In this document: in pieces, positions 7,512-16,284 of the stretch | Numbering within the stretch: position 1 is the stretch's first letter | How the letters are laid out: every line of letters starts with the position of its first letter | Assembly (NCBI GenBank): GCA_963846715.1 | Contig: CAWJXA010000007.1 | Location: forward strand, 1-64,000 | Direction of reading: 5' to 3' | DNA from: Bog-257 sp963846715 | GTDB lineage: Bacteria > Acidobacteriota > Terriglobia > Terriglobales > Acidobacteriaceae | Length of the DNA stretch: 64,000 bases | Translations under genes and position numbers: made by a program | The notes under the pieces: model-generated | What the model was told of the DNA's origin: nothing | Seen by the model: only the letters and a program-made list of their open reading frames with translations | Database searches by the model: none

Positions 7512-8291
7512 ATGGATCACGCGACCGTGCTGGCCTACCTGAACCGGGTCGGCGTCACCGCGCCGACGGCCGGTGACGCCGCGGGGCTGCGCACGCTGCA
7601 CCAGGCGCACCAGCGGACCGTGCCGTTCGAGAACCTCAGCATCCACCTGGCCGAGCCGATCTCGCTGGACGAGCCCGACCTGATCGACAAGATCGTGCGC
7701 CGTCGCCGCGGCGGCTTCTGCTACGAGCTCAACGGGGCCTTCGCGCTGCTGCTCGAGGCGCTCGGCGCCCAGGTGAGCCGGGTCGGCGCCCGGGTACACG
7801 GTGAGGCCGGCCTCGGCCCGCCCCTGGACCACCTGGCCCTCATCGTCCGCCCCGCCGACGGCACCGGGCCCTGGCTCGCCGACGTGGGCTTCGGCAGTCA
7901 CAGCGACTACCCGCTGCGGCTGGATGCCCGCGATGACCAGGACGACCCGGCCGGCCGGTTCCGGCTCGCCGACGCCGGCGAAACAGACATCGACGTCCTG
8001 AAGGACGGCAAGCCCCAGTACCGTCTCGAGACGCGCGCGGTCTCGCTCGCGGACTGCGTCCCGACGTGCTGGTACCAGCAGACCTCGCCGCTGTCGCACT
8101 TCACCCAGAGCACGATCTGCTCCCGGCTGACCCCGGGCGGCCGGGTGTCCATCAGCGGCCGGACGCTCATCCAGACCGAGCACGGCACCCGGACCGAACA
8201 GCGGCTGGATTCGGACGACGACCTGCTGGCCGCGTACCGGGAGCACTTCGGCGTCGTGCTCAGCCGCCCCCCGGACGACCCGGCCGCCTAG
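7512..8291 (+). CDS. nat: Arylamine N-acetyltransferase
   Basis: A 259-residue protein with the complete NAT catalytic triad: Cys in RRGGFCYELN (about residue 71), His in LDHLAL (about 109), and Asp in LADVGFG (about 124). The N-terminal helical bundle contains TVPFENLSIHL, typical of the family. The enzyme acetylates arylamines or hydrazines from acetyl-CoA by a ping-pong mechanism in the cytoplasm. It starts 9 nt after the nitroreductase gene, so the two are probably co-transcribed. The pair makes sense chemically, since nitroreduction yields arylamines that NAT can acetylate (inference). The stop overlaps the end of the convergent hydrolase gene. Confidence 0.92.
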   Translation: MDHATVLAYLNRVGVTAPTAGDAAGLRTLHQAHQRTVPFENLSIHLAEPISLDEPDLIDKIVRRRRGGFCYELNGAFALLLEALGAQVSRVGARVHGEAGLGPPLDHLALIVRPADGTGPWLADVGFGSHSDYPLRLDARDDQDDPAGRFRLADAGETDIDVLKDGKPQYRLETRAVSLADCVPTCWYQQTSPLSHFTQSTICSRLTPGGRVSISGRTLIQTEHGTRTEQRLDSDDDLLAAYREHFGVVLSRPPDDPAA

Positions 8292-9207
8292 CCGCCGAAG
8301 GCGAAGCGCTCGATGAGCGCGGCTAGTTCGAGGGGTGTGTCGCCCTGCAGGCTGTGGCCGGCTTCGGTGACGTGGACGACCTCGGCGGACGGCAGGCGAC
8401 GCCGCAGTTCCCGCTCGCCCTCGTCGTCCAGCACCGAGTCCGGCCGCATGCCCCGGGCGAGCAGCACCGGCACGGCGACCGAGGACAGCGCTTCCCACAG
8501 CGGCTCGTAGCGGGTAGCGTTGCCCGGCACCGCGCTGGCCTCGGCCGCGGCGGGAGCGGTGACGAGCCCACCGCCATACCCAGCTGCCGTCGGGCTGCTG
8601 CTCGGCGTTGTGCAGGATGCCCCGCCGCAGCGACGACCGGGACCGGCCCGGATTGAACTGGGCCGTCCGCTCCAGCAGCTCGTCCAGGCTGGCGAAGCTG
8701 GGCGGCCCGTTGACGAAGGCGGTGATGTGCTGGGCCCGCTGCGCCTTGATCCCCGGCAGCACATCGACCAGGACCAGCTTGCGGACCAGTTCCGGTGCTT
8801 CGGCGCCGAGCGCGATCGCGGTGAGCCCGCCGAGGGACATGCCGATCACCGCCCGGGCGTCCGGGGCGAGCTGGCGGACCGCGGCCGCGACGTCGACCGC
8901 GTTCCCGTACGCGTCCAGCGGGCCGTCCGGCGTCTCCGGGGCCATCCGAGTGGCCGTGCCCGGGCAGGTCGATGGCCACCAGGGGCCGGTCCAGCGCCAT
9001 CGCCACCGTGTCCCAGGTATGGGCGTTCTGGGCGCCGCCGTGCAGCAGGACCAGCTCCGGGTCCCGGTCCTGCCACACCAGCGCGCTGAGCCGCCGCCCG
9101 GCGCCACCTCGGCGAAGACCCGCCGCACCGCCGGCGGGCGCGTCGAAAGGCAAGCCGAACTCCGCGGCGTTCTCATCGAACATCCCGAACTCGTCGTAGT
9201 CAGCCAC
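8288..9207 (-). CDS. Alpha/beta hydrolase (several frameshifts)
   Basis: Homology runs from GTG 9207 (MADYDEFGMFDENAAEFGLP) to 8288 but changes frame about four times (near 9128, 9100, 8947 and 8570). In order: LVLLHGGAQNAHTWD (oxyanion loop), VAIDLPGHGHSD, the nucleophile elbow VIGMSLGGLTA, LVLVDVLPGIK, an acid-bearing strand LLARGMRPDSVLDDE, and the histidine loop VHVTEAGHSLQGD. All catalytic elements are present, so the ancestral gene is intact and the breaks are probably sequence errors. It belongs to the general esterase/hydrolase superfamily; the substrate is unknown. Confidence 0.75.
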
Positions 9208-9278
9208 GGCCCCAGTATGGCCGACCGGACGCGCTGCCCCGGGGGCGGCGGGAGGCCCGGCGCGAGGCGGGCACGGCA

Positions 9279-9310
9279 CCCGTTCGGTCCAAAGATTTTG
9301 ACCGAACGGG
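9279..9310. repeat. Palindromic intergenic element, copy A
   Basis: CCCGTTCGGT (9279-9288) and ACCGAACGGG (9301-9310) are perfect 10-bp inverted arms around ccaaagattttg. Related elements occur at 38349-38389 and 43689-43715. Located just upstream of the minus-strand hydrolase gene. Confidence 0.6.
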
Positions 9311-9503
9311 CTGGGTGTCACCTCCCGGCCAGCATCCTGTCCCCGCGGATATTTACCCCGTACTTCCCGCGAGTTATGGTCCACGATCACGGACGCTGTG
9401 AAAGCAGTGACACCTGATGGGCGGCGCCGCAACGGGCGCGACGCGATGTACCGCCGTCGGCTTCCCGGCTTCCCGGCTCCTCGGACGATCGCGGAAATCG
9501 GCG

Positions 9504-10638
9504 TCACGGCCAGGTTTTTCCTGACACTGTGATCGTGAAGGATTTTATCCCCTGAACGGGGGCAAAATCGTTCGCGATCATGAAGGGCTGCCGGGTGATA
9601 GTCCGAGGCGTCGTGGTATTGTGCGTGCGCTGGGAAATAGCCCGGTGGTGATAGGGCTTATCCGGTGGATGCCGGTACCTCCCAGGGACCACAATCCACC
9701 GCTTAAGCCGGATCCACCGCGTTATCCAGCGGCGCACGAGGCGCGCCAGCCGCCGCTGCAGAGGATAGTGACCTCGTCCGAGAGGCGAGAACACCCGCCG
9801 CACGGCCAGCGAGAGGCCAGAGGATGAACCGGACACGCCGCAGTAGCGGATGACGCCGGGGGTGCCGCCGCCGCAGGCGATCGATTCGCCGTTGATCGAG
9901 ACGGACAGGGGCGACGCCAGGAAGGCGACCACGGTCGCGACCTGGCTGGCGTCGATGAGGGTGCGGGTGAGGTTGCGGCCGGCCATCCGCCGCTCGATCT
10001 CGGCGGGGTCCTGCCCGGACGCCGCGGCCTGGGCCGCGATGACGCCCGGCGTCGCCTCGGTGCGGGTCAGGCCGGGGTGGACGGCGTTCACGTTGACGCC
10101 GGACGGGCCCAGCTCGTCGGCCAGGTTCTTGGTCATCGCCGACACGGCCACGTTGCGGATGGAGCCGATGACCGAACCGGTGCTGAGGGCGGCCAGCCCG
10201 CTGACGCTGATGATCCGGCCCCAGCCGGCCGCGACCATGTCCGGCGCCACCGCCTGGGCGCACCGCAGGTAGCCCAGGACCTTGACGTTCACATCGGACC
10301 AGAACGCGTCGCCGGTGATCTCGGGCAGGGACAGCGGCGGCGCCTGCCCGGCCGGCCGCGCGGCGCAGTTGACCAGGATGTCGACGCCGCCGAGCCGGTC
10401 CTGGACGGCCGCGACCAGCTGCCGCACGGAAGAGTCATCGCCGGTGTCGACGACGAAGGCGTGCACGCTCCCGGCCCGCGTCGCCGAGGTCGGCGGCGGC
10501 CTCTTCCAGCCGGCCCGGGTCACGAGCCGCGATCGCCACCTCGGCGCCCTCGGCCAGCAGCGCGGCCGCGACGGCCTTGCCGATACCGCGGCTCCCGCCG
10601 GTCACCAGCGCACGCCGCCCGGTGAGCTGCAGATCCAC
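9504..10638 (-). CDS. Short-chain dehydrogenase (frameshifted, odd C-terminus)
   Basis: From ATG 10638 the protein starts MDLQLTGRRALVTGGSRGIG, the Rossmann TGxxxGIG motif. Near 10472 it changes frame and continues with GDDSSVRQL...VDILVNCAA, the catalytic serine region IISVSG and the substrate-binding VNVNAVHPGLTRTEAT. The usual catalytic YxxxK is not seen where expected: the segment reads GSIRNVAVSAMTKNL, so Tyr is replaced or altered. SDR homology ends at GGGTPGVIRY (about 9843), where such proteins normally stop. Here the frame runs on for about 110 unrelated residues to 9504, suggesting a lost stop or an indel. Likely NAD(P)-dependent in origin; activity is doubtful. Confidence 0.6.
9541..9569. 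repeat. Imperfect hairpin with A/T-rich ends
   Basis: GATTTTATCCCC (9541-9552) faces GGGGGCAAAATC (9558-9569), 10 of 12 positions complementary, loop tgaac. Near-direct copies of a GATCxTGAAGG-like sequence flank it (9530-9540 and 9577-9586). The function is unclear; it may be a transposon end or a repeat. Confidence 0.4.
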
Positions 10639-10655
10639 CCGTCACCACCTTGCTG

Positions 10656-11982
10656 TCAGCCGGCCTCGAGGCCGGCGGGGACGCGGAGGGCGAGGAGAGC
10701 CGTGTCGTCGCTCGCCCAGTGGGCGGTGTGGTCGGCCAGGACCTGGCCGAGATGGCGGATGATGGCCTGCGCGCTCTGGCCGCGGCCGTCAGCGAGCGCC
10801 CGGACCAGGGCTTCCTCGCCGAAGAAGGGGCGCTCCACGGACCCGTCCCCCGCAGGCCTCCGCGCCTCGGTGGCACCGTCGGTGTAGAGCAGGAGCGTAT
10901 CGCCGGCCTTGAGCCGGAACCGGGTCTCGGTCAGCCTGACGTCGGAGGTGAAGCCGAGCAGCGTGCCGAGCTGGCCGATCTCCCTGACGGTGCCGTCGGC
11001 CCGCAGGATCAGCGCGGGCGGATGACCCGCCGCGCAGATCCGGCCGGACATCGCGCCGGGAGAAATCTGGAAGGTGGCGACCAGCGGCGGTCACCAGCCG
11101 GCCGTCCCGGTACTGGTCGATAAGGGCGGTGTTGAGGTCCCGGAGGATCGCGGCGGGAGAGAGGTGATGGCTGGCGGCGGCCCGCAAGGTGTACCGGGCC
11201 AGGGCCGTGACCTTGGCGGCCTCGGTGCCCTTTCCGCACACGTCGCCGATCGCCGCACACCACCACGACCCCCGGACATGGAACAGGTCGTAGAAGTCCC
11301 CGACCACGTCGGTGCCGCCCGCCGCGGGCACGTAGGAGGCGGATACCTCCAGGCCCGGGACCGGTTCCAGGACCGGCGGCAGCAGGCTGTCCTGAAGGCT
11401 GCGGGCCAGGTCCCGGGACAGCTGCAAGGATTCCTGCGCCAGGACCAGGGTGCGGCGCAGGTTCATCTCGTTGCTGACGGCGCGGGCCATGGTGGCCAGC
11501 GCGCCCAGCTCCGCCGGCTGCCACGCATGAGGGTTCTCGTCGATGACGCACATGCTGCCCAGCACCTGGCCGCCGGTGGACAGGATCGGGTAGCCCGCCC
11601 AGGCGCCGATCTTCATCGGCTTGACCGACGGGTGATCGCAGGTGCGCGGGTCGGTCGCGGCATCCGTTACGGCGAATACGTCGCCGAGGCCGATCAGGAA
11701 GTAGCAGAAGCTGTCCTCCACCCGGCCCTGCCGGTCGGCGATCTCGCGGGCGTCGACTCCGACGCACGATTTCCAGAACGACCGCTCCTCGTCCACCAGC
11801 GTGATGAACGCCCGTGAGCATCCCGTCAGTGCGGCGGCCAGCTCGGCCAGACCCTCGAAGGCGGGCTCCGGGTCCGTATCAAGCAGGCCGGTCGCCGCGA
11901 CGGCCGCGAGCCGCTGCGGATCATGCAGGGCCAGCGGCATTCCGGCGGCGTCGACGCCCCCCGGGAAGAGCGGCTCGTTCAC
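10656..11982 (-). CDS. GAF-SpoIIE (PP2C-type) phosphatase, one frameshift
   Basis: Residues about 20-160 form a GAF sensor domain (ALTGCSRAFITLVDEERSFW...AWAGYPILSTGGQVLGSMCVID). A helical linker follows (ARSLQDSLLPP, the usual entry to SpoIIE domains), then the phosphatase domain with the metal-binding aspartates in GGTDVVGDFYDLF and AIGDVCGKGTEAA. Near 11085 the frame shifts, and the domain finishes as AAGHPPALIL...GDTLLLYTDGATEAR...SDDTALLALRVP, ending at 10656. I prefer GTG 11982, which has ACGGAG upstream, over the TTG at 12039. Such proteins dephosphorylate anti-sigma-factor antagonists (STAS proteins) in stress signalling. The STAS gene at 30100 is a conceivable but unlinked substrate. 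Confidence 0.8.
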
Positions 11983-12047
11983 GGCCAGCTCCGTTCCCGT
12001 GCCAGCGACAGCGATCAGATTATGTCCTTGCCTTATCAAAGGCTAGG

Positions 12048-13148
12048 TCACACGCGATAGCCCTTTGCGTCGGCCGCCTTGAAGACCAGGCCGAGGCCGG
12101 GTGCTTCCGGGTCGGGCTGGATGGTCCCGCCGGACGGGTCGAGGGTGCCGTCGAACAGAAGGGACTCGATCCGCACGTGATCGTGGAACCACTCCAGGTG
12201 CCGCAGGTTGGGAATGGCCGCCGCGGCGTGGACGTGCAGGTGGGGGGCGCAGTGCCCGGAGAGCTGCAGCCCGTGGGAGGCAGCCAGCGCCGCGACCCGC
12301 AGCCACTCGGTGATGCCGCCGCACCGGGACACGTCGGCCTGCAGGCAGTCCACGGCCCCCGCCGCGCACATCCGGCGGAAGTAGTACAGGTCCCAGCCGT
12401 ACTCGCCGGCCGTGACGTCGGCGGACACGCCGTCCCTGACCTCGCGCAGGCCGTCGAGATCGTCGGAGGAGACCGGCTCCTCGAACCAGCGCACGTCCAG
12501 GTCGGCGGCCGCGTTCATGATCCGGATGGCCTGCTTGCGGCCGTACCCGCCGTTCGCGTCGACGAACAGCTCAACGTCGTCGCCGACGACGGCCCGGGCT
12601 TGCCGCATGCGGTCGAGGTCGCGCGCCGGGTCCCCGCCCCGGGACTCGCCGATCTTGATCTTGACCCGGGGAATGCCCTGCCCGGACGCCCAGCCGCTCA
12701 GCTGATCGCGGAGCTGACCCTCGTCGTAGGTGGTGAAGCCGCCGCTGCCGTACACGGGCACGCGGTCGCGCACCGCGCCGAGCAGCCGGTGCAGCGGCAG
12801 GCCGAGCAGCTTGGCCTTGAGGTCGTGCAGCGCGACGTCGACGGCGGAGATCGCATACCCGGCCACGCCCTGACGGGTGACGTTCCGTACGGCCCGGACC
12901 ATGGCCTCGTGGTGGCCGGGCACGTCCAGCGCCGGCTGGCCGCGCACGACGCCGGCCAGCATGCCGGTGATCACGGACGCGCAGGCGGGCGCCCCGTAGG
13001 TCCAGCCCAGGCCCTCGACCCCGGCGGCCTGCACCCGGGCCAGCACGAGCGTGGTCGCATCCCAGGTGAGCGTGCCGTCGCCCTCGGGGGCGCCGGTGGG
13101 CACGGTGTAGACCTCGGCGGCCACGGACTCGATCACGGGATCGTTCAC
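12048..13148 (-). CDS. Enolase-superfamily (mandelate racemase-like) enzyme
   Basis: A 366-residue protein with the N-terminal capping domain (about 1-120) and a TIM barrel. Metal ligands and catalytic positions are visible: the second-strand KIKIGE (residues about 168-173), ELFVDANGGY (Asp ligand), WFEEPVSSDD (Glu ligand), ADVTAGEYG (Glu ligand) and LQADVSRCGGITEW. SGHCAPHLHVHAA supplies the barrel-7 histidines. This is the mandelate racemase/sugar-acid dehydratase subgroup, which abstracts the alpha-proton of a carboxylate with Mg2+. GTG 13148 overlaps the TGA of the upstream GMC gene (GTGA). With an oxidoreductase upstream that could make sugar lactones or acids, an acid-sugar dehydratase role is a reasonable inference. 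Confidence 0.85.
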   Translation of the reverse strand: MNDPVIESVAAEVYTVPTGAPEGDGTLTWDATTLVLARVQAAGVEGLGWTYGAPACASVITGMLAGVVRGQPALDVPGHHEAMVRAVRNVTRQGVAGYAISAVDVALHDLKAKLLGLPLHRLLGAVRDRVPVYGSGGFTTYDEGQLRDQLSGWASGQGIPRVKIKIGESRGGDPARDLDRMRQARAVVGDDVELFVDANGGYGRKQAIRIMNAAADLDVRWFEEPVSSDDLDGLREVRDGVSADVTAGEYGWDLYYFRRMCAAGAVDCLQADVSRCGGITEWLRVAALAASHGLQLSGHCAPHLHVHAAAAIPNLRHLEWFHDHVRIESLLFDGTLDPSGGTIQPDPEAPGLGLVFKAADAKGYRV

Positions 13149-14788
13149 GATGGGCTCCCGGAACGGGCGCCCGCGGCCAGCTGATCGGCGGCACGGGCGG
13201 CGACGGCCATGATGGTCAGGGCCGGGTTGGCGGCGCCCTGGGTGGGCAGCACGCTGCCGTCGGTGATGTAGAGGTTCGGCACGGCGAAGCTGCGGCAGGA
13301 CTGGTCGACGACGCCGCTCCGTTCGTCCGCGGCCATCCGGGCGCCGCCGACCAGATGGGCGTAGCGCTGGATGGTGATGACCTCGTCGGCGCCGGCCGCG
13401 TGCAGGATGTCCTCCATGACCGCCTGCGCCGCCTTGGCCTGGGCCTTGTCGTTGTCGCCCTGGGAGTAGGAGAACTCCGCCACCGGCAGGCCGTGCTGGT
13501 CCTTCTCCTGCGCCAGCATGACCCGGTTGTCCGGCCGCGGCAGGAACTCGCACAGCGCGCCGAGGCAGGCCCAGTGCACGTAGTCGCTCATGTACTCGCG
13601 CAGGGCGCCGCCCCAGTGGCCCTGCGCCGCCACGTGCTCGGCCCAGGTGATGGGCAGCGGCGACACGGTCTGGATCGAGAACCCGCGCTGGAAGTCCCGG
13701 GCCGGGTCGGTCTCGTAGAACTCCTCGGAGCTCACCTCGGGCGGGGGCGCCTTGTACATCCGGACCTCGGCGTCGAACCGGCCCGCGGTCTGCGGGGCGC
13801 CCTGGACCATCAGGTACCGGCCGACCTGGTCGAACTCGTTGCACAGCCCGTCCGGGAACCGGGAGCAGGCCGAGTTGAGCAGCAGCCGCGGCGTCTCGAT
13901 CGAGTAGCCGGCCACCGCCACCATCGCCGCCCGCTGGAACCGTTCGCGGCCGTCGCGGACGTAGTGCACGCCCAGCGCCCGCCCGGTCTCGGAGTCGATC
14001 GCGATCCGGGTCACCATGGCGTCGGCCCGGACCTCGGCGCCGTGGGCCAGGGCGTCCGGTAGGTGCGTGACGAGCGGCGAGGCCTTGGCGTTCACCTTGC
14101 AGCCCTGCAGGCAAAAGCCCCGGTAGATGCAGTGCGGGCGGTTGCCGAACCGGCCGTTGGTGATGGCCACCGGCCCCACCCTGGCCTCGATGCCGAGTTT
14201 CTGAGCGCCGCGCAGGAAGATCTCGCCGTTCCCGCCCACCGGGTGCGGCCGGTGCGGGTAGCCGTGCGGGTCGCCCCACGGCCAGTGCTCCCCGGCGACC
14301 GGGAGCTCCTGCTCGAGCTGCTCGTAGTACGGGCGCAGGTCCGGGTAGGACAGCGGCCAGTCGGCCCCCACCCCGTCCCGCGTGCGGGTGGCGAAGTCGC
14401 TCGGGTGGAACCGCGGCGTGTACCCGGCGTAGTGCACCATCGAGCCGCCGACCCCGCGGCCGGAGTTGTTCGAGCCCATCGGCACCGGGTCGGACCCGCT
14501 GATCACCCGCGGCTCGGTCCAGTACAGCTGGTGCGAGCCGGCCTCGTCGCTGACCCAGTCCGTGTCCGGATCCCAGAACGGGCCCGCGTCCAGGGCCGCG
14601 ACCCGCCAGCCGGCCCGGGCCAGCCGCTGCAGCAGCACCGACCCGCCCGCCCCGCAGCCCACGATGACCAGGTCGATCTCGTCGGTATCGGCGTACCGCC
14701 GCATGTCCTCCCGCAGCCGGTGATTGGTGCGGGACCCGTCGTTCGGCAGCAGCCAGGCCGACTCGTTCCTGCTGCGCACGGCGGGCAT
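13145..14788 (-). CDS. GMC-family FAD oxidoreductase
   Basis: A 547-residue flavoprotein starting MPAVRSRNESAW. It has the N-terminal FAD Rossmann motif DLVIVGCGAGGSVLLQRLA, the GMC signature region GRGVGGSMVHYAG, the substrate domain, and the C-terminal active-site end YAHLVGGARMAADERSGVVD...NLYITDGSVLPTQGAANPALTIMA. A cysteine cluster HCIYRGFCLQGCKVNAK is typical of the gluconate/sorbosone dehydrogenase branch. ATG 14788 overlaps the TGA of the subunit-3-like gene (ATGA). Together they resemble the catalytic and small subunits of membrane-bound sugar or aldonate dehydrogenases that pass electrons to quinone or cytochrome; no cytochrome subunit is seen here. Enzyme class is confident; substrate is inferred only. 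Confidence 0.9.
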   Translation of the reverse strand: MPAVRSRNESAWLLPNDGSRTNHRLREDMRRYADTDEIDLVIVGCGAGGSVLLQRLARAGWRVAALDAGPFWDPDTDWVSDEAGSHQLYWTEPRVISGSDPVPMGSNNSGRGVGGSMVHYAGYTPRFHPSDFATRTRDGVGADWPLSYPDLRPYYEQLEQELPVAGEHWPWGDPHGYPHRPHPVGGNGEIFLRGAQKLGIEARVGPVAITNGRFGNRPHCIYRGFCLQGCKVNAKASPLVTHLPDALAHGAEVRADAMVTRIAIDSETGRALGVHYVRDGRERFQRAAMVAVAGYSIETPRLLLNSACSRFPDGLCNEFDQVGRYLMVQGAPQTAGRFDAEVRMYKAPPPEVSSEEFYETDPARDFQRGFSIQTVSPLPITWAEHVAAQGHWGGALREYMSDYVHWACLGALCEFLPRPDNRVMLAQEKDQHGLPVAEFSYSQGDNDKAQAKAAQAVMEDILHAAGADEVITIQRYAHLVGGARMAADERSGVVDQSCRSFAVPNLYITDGSVLPTQGAANPALTIMAVAARAADQLAAGARSGSPS

Positions 14789-15438
14789 CAGGCTCCCTCC
14801 CTGATCGGGTCGCCGGACGGCCTTGCGTCCCGGACCTCGAACGGCTCGAGCTTGTCCACGCCGGTGTTCTTGTACCCCCGCGGGTAGGCCGGCCCGGAGA
14901 AGCCGATTTCCTGCCAGGCCAGCGGGTGCGCGTACAGGGCGGTGCAGGCGTACCGCGTCCACAGGCTCCACACATGGGCCGCGTTCAGGTCGTGCCAGTC
15001 CTTGGCGGCCAGGTCCTGGACGGCCTGGATCAGCGCCAGCTGGTCGTCTTCCGGCGCGTCCGCGAACGTGGTCCCGCCGCGCGCGGCCGCGTCCTCGTCC
15101 AGGTAGGCCAGGGTGTCCCGCCAGGCCTGGCCGTCCTCGGGCATGTCGCTATACCGCCAGCCGTCGGTCTCGCCCGCGGCCAGGCGCGCGTCGACCATGT
15201 GCAGGATGGAGATCTCCTGGTCGTCCTGCTGGCCGGTCAGCAGGTTGAGCAGGACGCCGGCACAGGCGGCCTCGGCGGGGGTGAAGAAGGCCAGCCCGGA
15301 CGGCGGGCTCAGCCGGGCGGTGACCAGGTCGGCGGTCACCTGGTCCCAGTGCGGGGCCTGGCCGAGCACGTCCAGGCCCGGGAACCGGGGGCGGGGACCG
15401 GACTGCTGCCGCTGGTAGGGGCCGGGGTGCTCGCTCAC
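14788..15438 (-). CDS. Gluconate 2-dehydrogenase subunit 3-like protein
   Basis: A 216-residue protein matching the small subunit family: AFFTPAEAACAGVLLNLLTG near residue 50, followed by an acidic helical region (ILHMVDARLAAGETDGW, EDDQLALIQAVQD) and a tryptophan-rich end. In characterised systems this subunit accompanies the GMC flavoprotein and assists its export or stability. GTG 15438 overlaps the stop of the preceding gene and its own stop overlaps the GMC start, so production is tightly coupled. No twin-arginine signal is obvious in either subunit, unlike the classical exported dehydrogenases. The complex may therefore stay on the cytoplasmic side (inference). Confidence 0.85.
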   Translation of the reverse strand: MSEHPGPYQRQQSGPRPRFPGLDVLGQAPHWDQVTADLVTARLSPPSGLAFFTPAEAACAGVLLNLLTGQQDDQEISILHMVDARLAAGETDGWRYSDMPEDGQAWRDTLAYLDEDAAARGGTTFADAPEDDQLALIQAVQDLAAKDWHDLNAAHVWSLWTRYACTALYAHPLAWQEIGFSGPAYPRGYKNTGVDKLEPFEVRDARPSGDPIREGA

Positions 15439-15917
15439 TGCTCGCGCCGCAGGATCGCCGCGAGCAGCCCCATCCCGCCGACCATGGTCACCAGCAGCGG
15501 GGCCAGCAGCGGCGGTCCCATCTCGATGTTGTAGCGGGCGTTCGACCAGCCGCCCGGCTTCTGGGCGATACCGCGCGCGTGCAGGTAGGTGCCCTGCAGG
15601 CCGTTGGCCACGATGGCGGCCGAGGCGACGGGCAGCGCCGTCTTCGCCATCCGCCGGCTGAAGAACCCGGCCACGCCGGCCGCCGCCCCGACCGGGCCGA
15701 GCGCGACCGGGATCCACATCATCTTGTTGCCGAAGCTGGCGCTGTCGTGCTCGAAGTAGATCTCGGCCGCGGTGACCAGCGCCCCGGCCGCGGTCAGGGC
15801 CGACAGGCTGCGCTCGAAGCGCCCGGTCCGGACGTTGCGGACCATCCGGTCGATGCCGTGCACCGGGCTGTTCGCCGGCTGGCGTCGCTGACCGGGCCGT
15901 AGGTCAGGGAACTGCAT
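15435..15917 (-). CDS. Four-helix membrane protein in the GMC operon
   Basis: A 160-residue protein with a basic N-terminus (about 1-40) and four hydrophobic segments (about 40-55, 68-88, 95-110 and 137-155). The last is MGPPLLAPLLVTMVGGMGLL. ATG 15917 has GAAGGAGCAGTT just upstream, a good ribosome-binding site. Its stop overlaps the next gene by GTGA. I do not recognise a named family. Position between the SDR and the dehydrogenase subunits suggests it could anchor the complex or pass electrons, but no heme or quinone motif is visible. Confidence 0.75.
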   Translation of the reverse strand: MQFPDLRPGQRRQPANSPVHGIDRMVRNVRTGRFERSLSALTAAGALVTAAEIYFEHDSASFGNKMMWIPVALGPVGAAAGVAGFFSRRMAKTALPVASAAIVANGLQGTYLHARGIAQKPGGWSNARYNIEMGPPLLAPLLVTMVGGMGLLAAILRREQ

Positions 15918-15939
15918 AACTGCTCCTTCACTCGGTAGA

Positions 15940-16284
15940 TCACCTGGCGGCCCGGCGCGCGGCCAGGGCGCCCCAGGCGGCGAACGCGGCGGCGGTCAGC
16001 CCGCTGACGACGGCCGGACGCCGCCACCGGCGGTCGGCCAGGGCGAGAACGGCCATGCTCAGGGCGTGCAGGGCATCGGTCCCGGCCCCGGCGGCCAGCA
16101 GCGGGGCCGTCGGCGCGGCCGCGGTCAGGCCGGCCTGGGCGAGCTGGCGGGCGCCGAGTACCCGGACGCCGATCCGTGCGGCCGGCGCCAGCGGGCCGCC
16201 CAGCAGCTGCTCCGCGGAGCGATCCGGCCACAGCAGCTGAACCGCGCCGTAGCCGCCGCGCGCACCCGCCAGGCCGATGCTCAC
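15940..16284 (-). CDS. Small hydrophobic hypothetical protein
   Basis: A 114-residue alanine-rich protein with two or three hydrophobic stretches (about 45-65, 68-82 and 90-105) and an Arg-rich end. GTG 16284 overlaps the TGA of the upstream SDR gene (GTGA), and the next gene starts 23 nt further on. The N-terminus VSIGLAGARGGYGAVQLLWP has no signal-peptide pattern. Family unknown; the tight coupling argues it is real. Confidence 0.65.
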   Translation of the reverse strand: MSIGLAGARGGYGAVQLLWPDRSAEQLLGGPLAPAARIGVRVLGARQLAQAGLTAAAPTAPLLAAGAGTDALHALSMAVLALADRRWRRPAVVSGLTAAAFAAWGALAARRAAR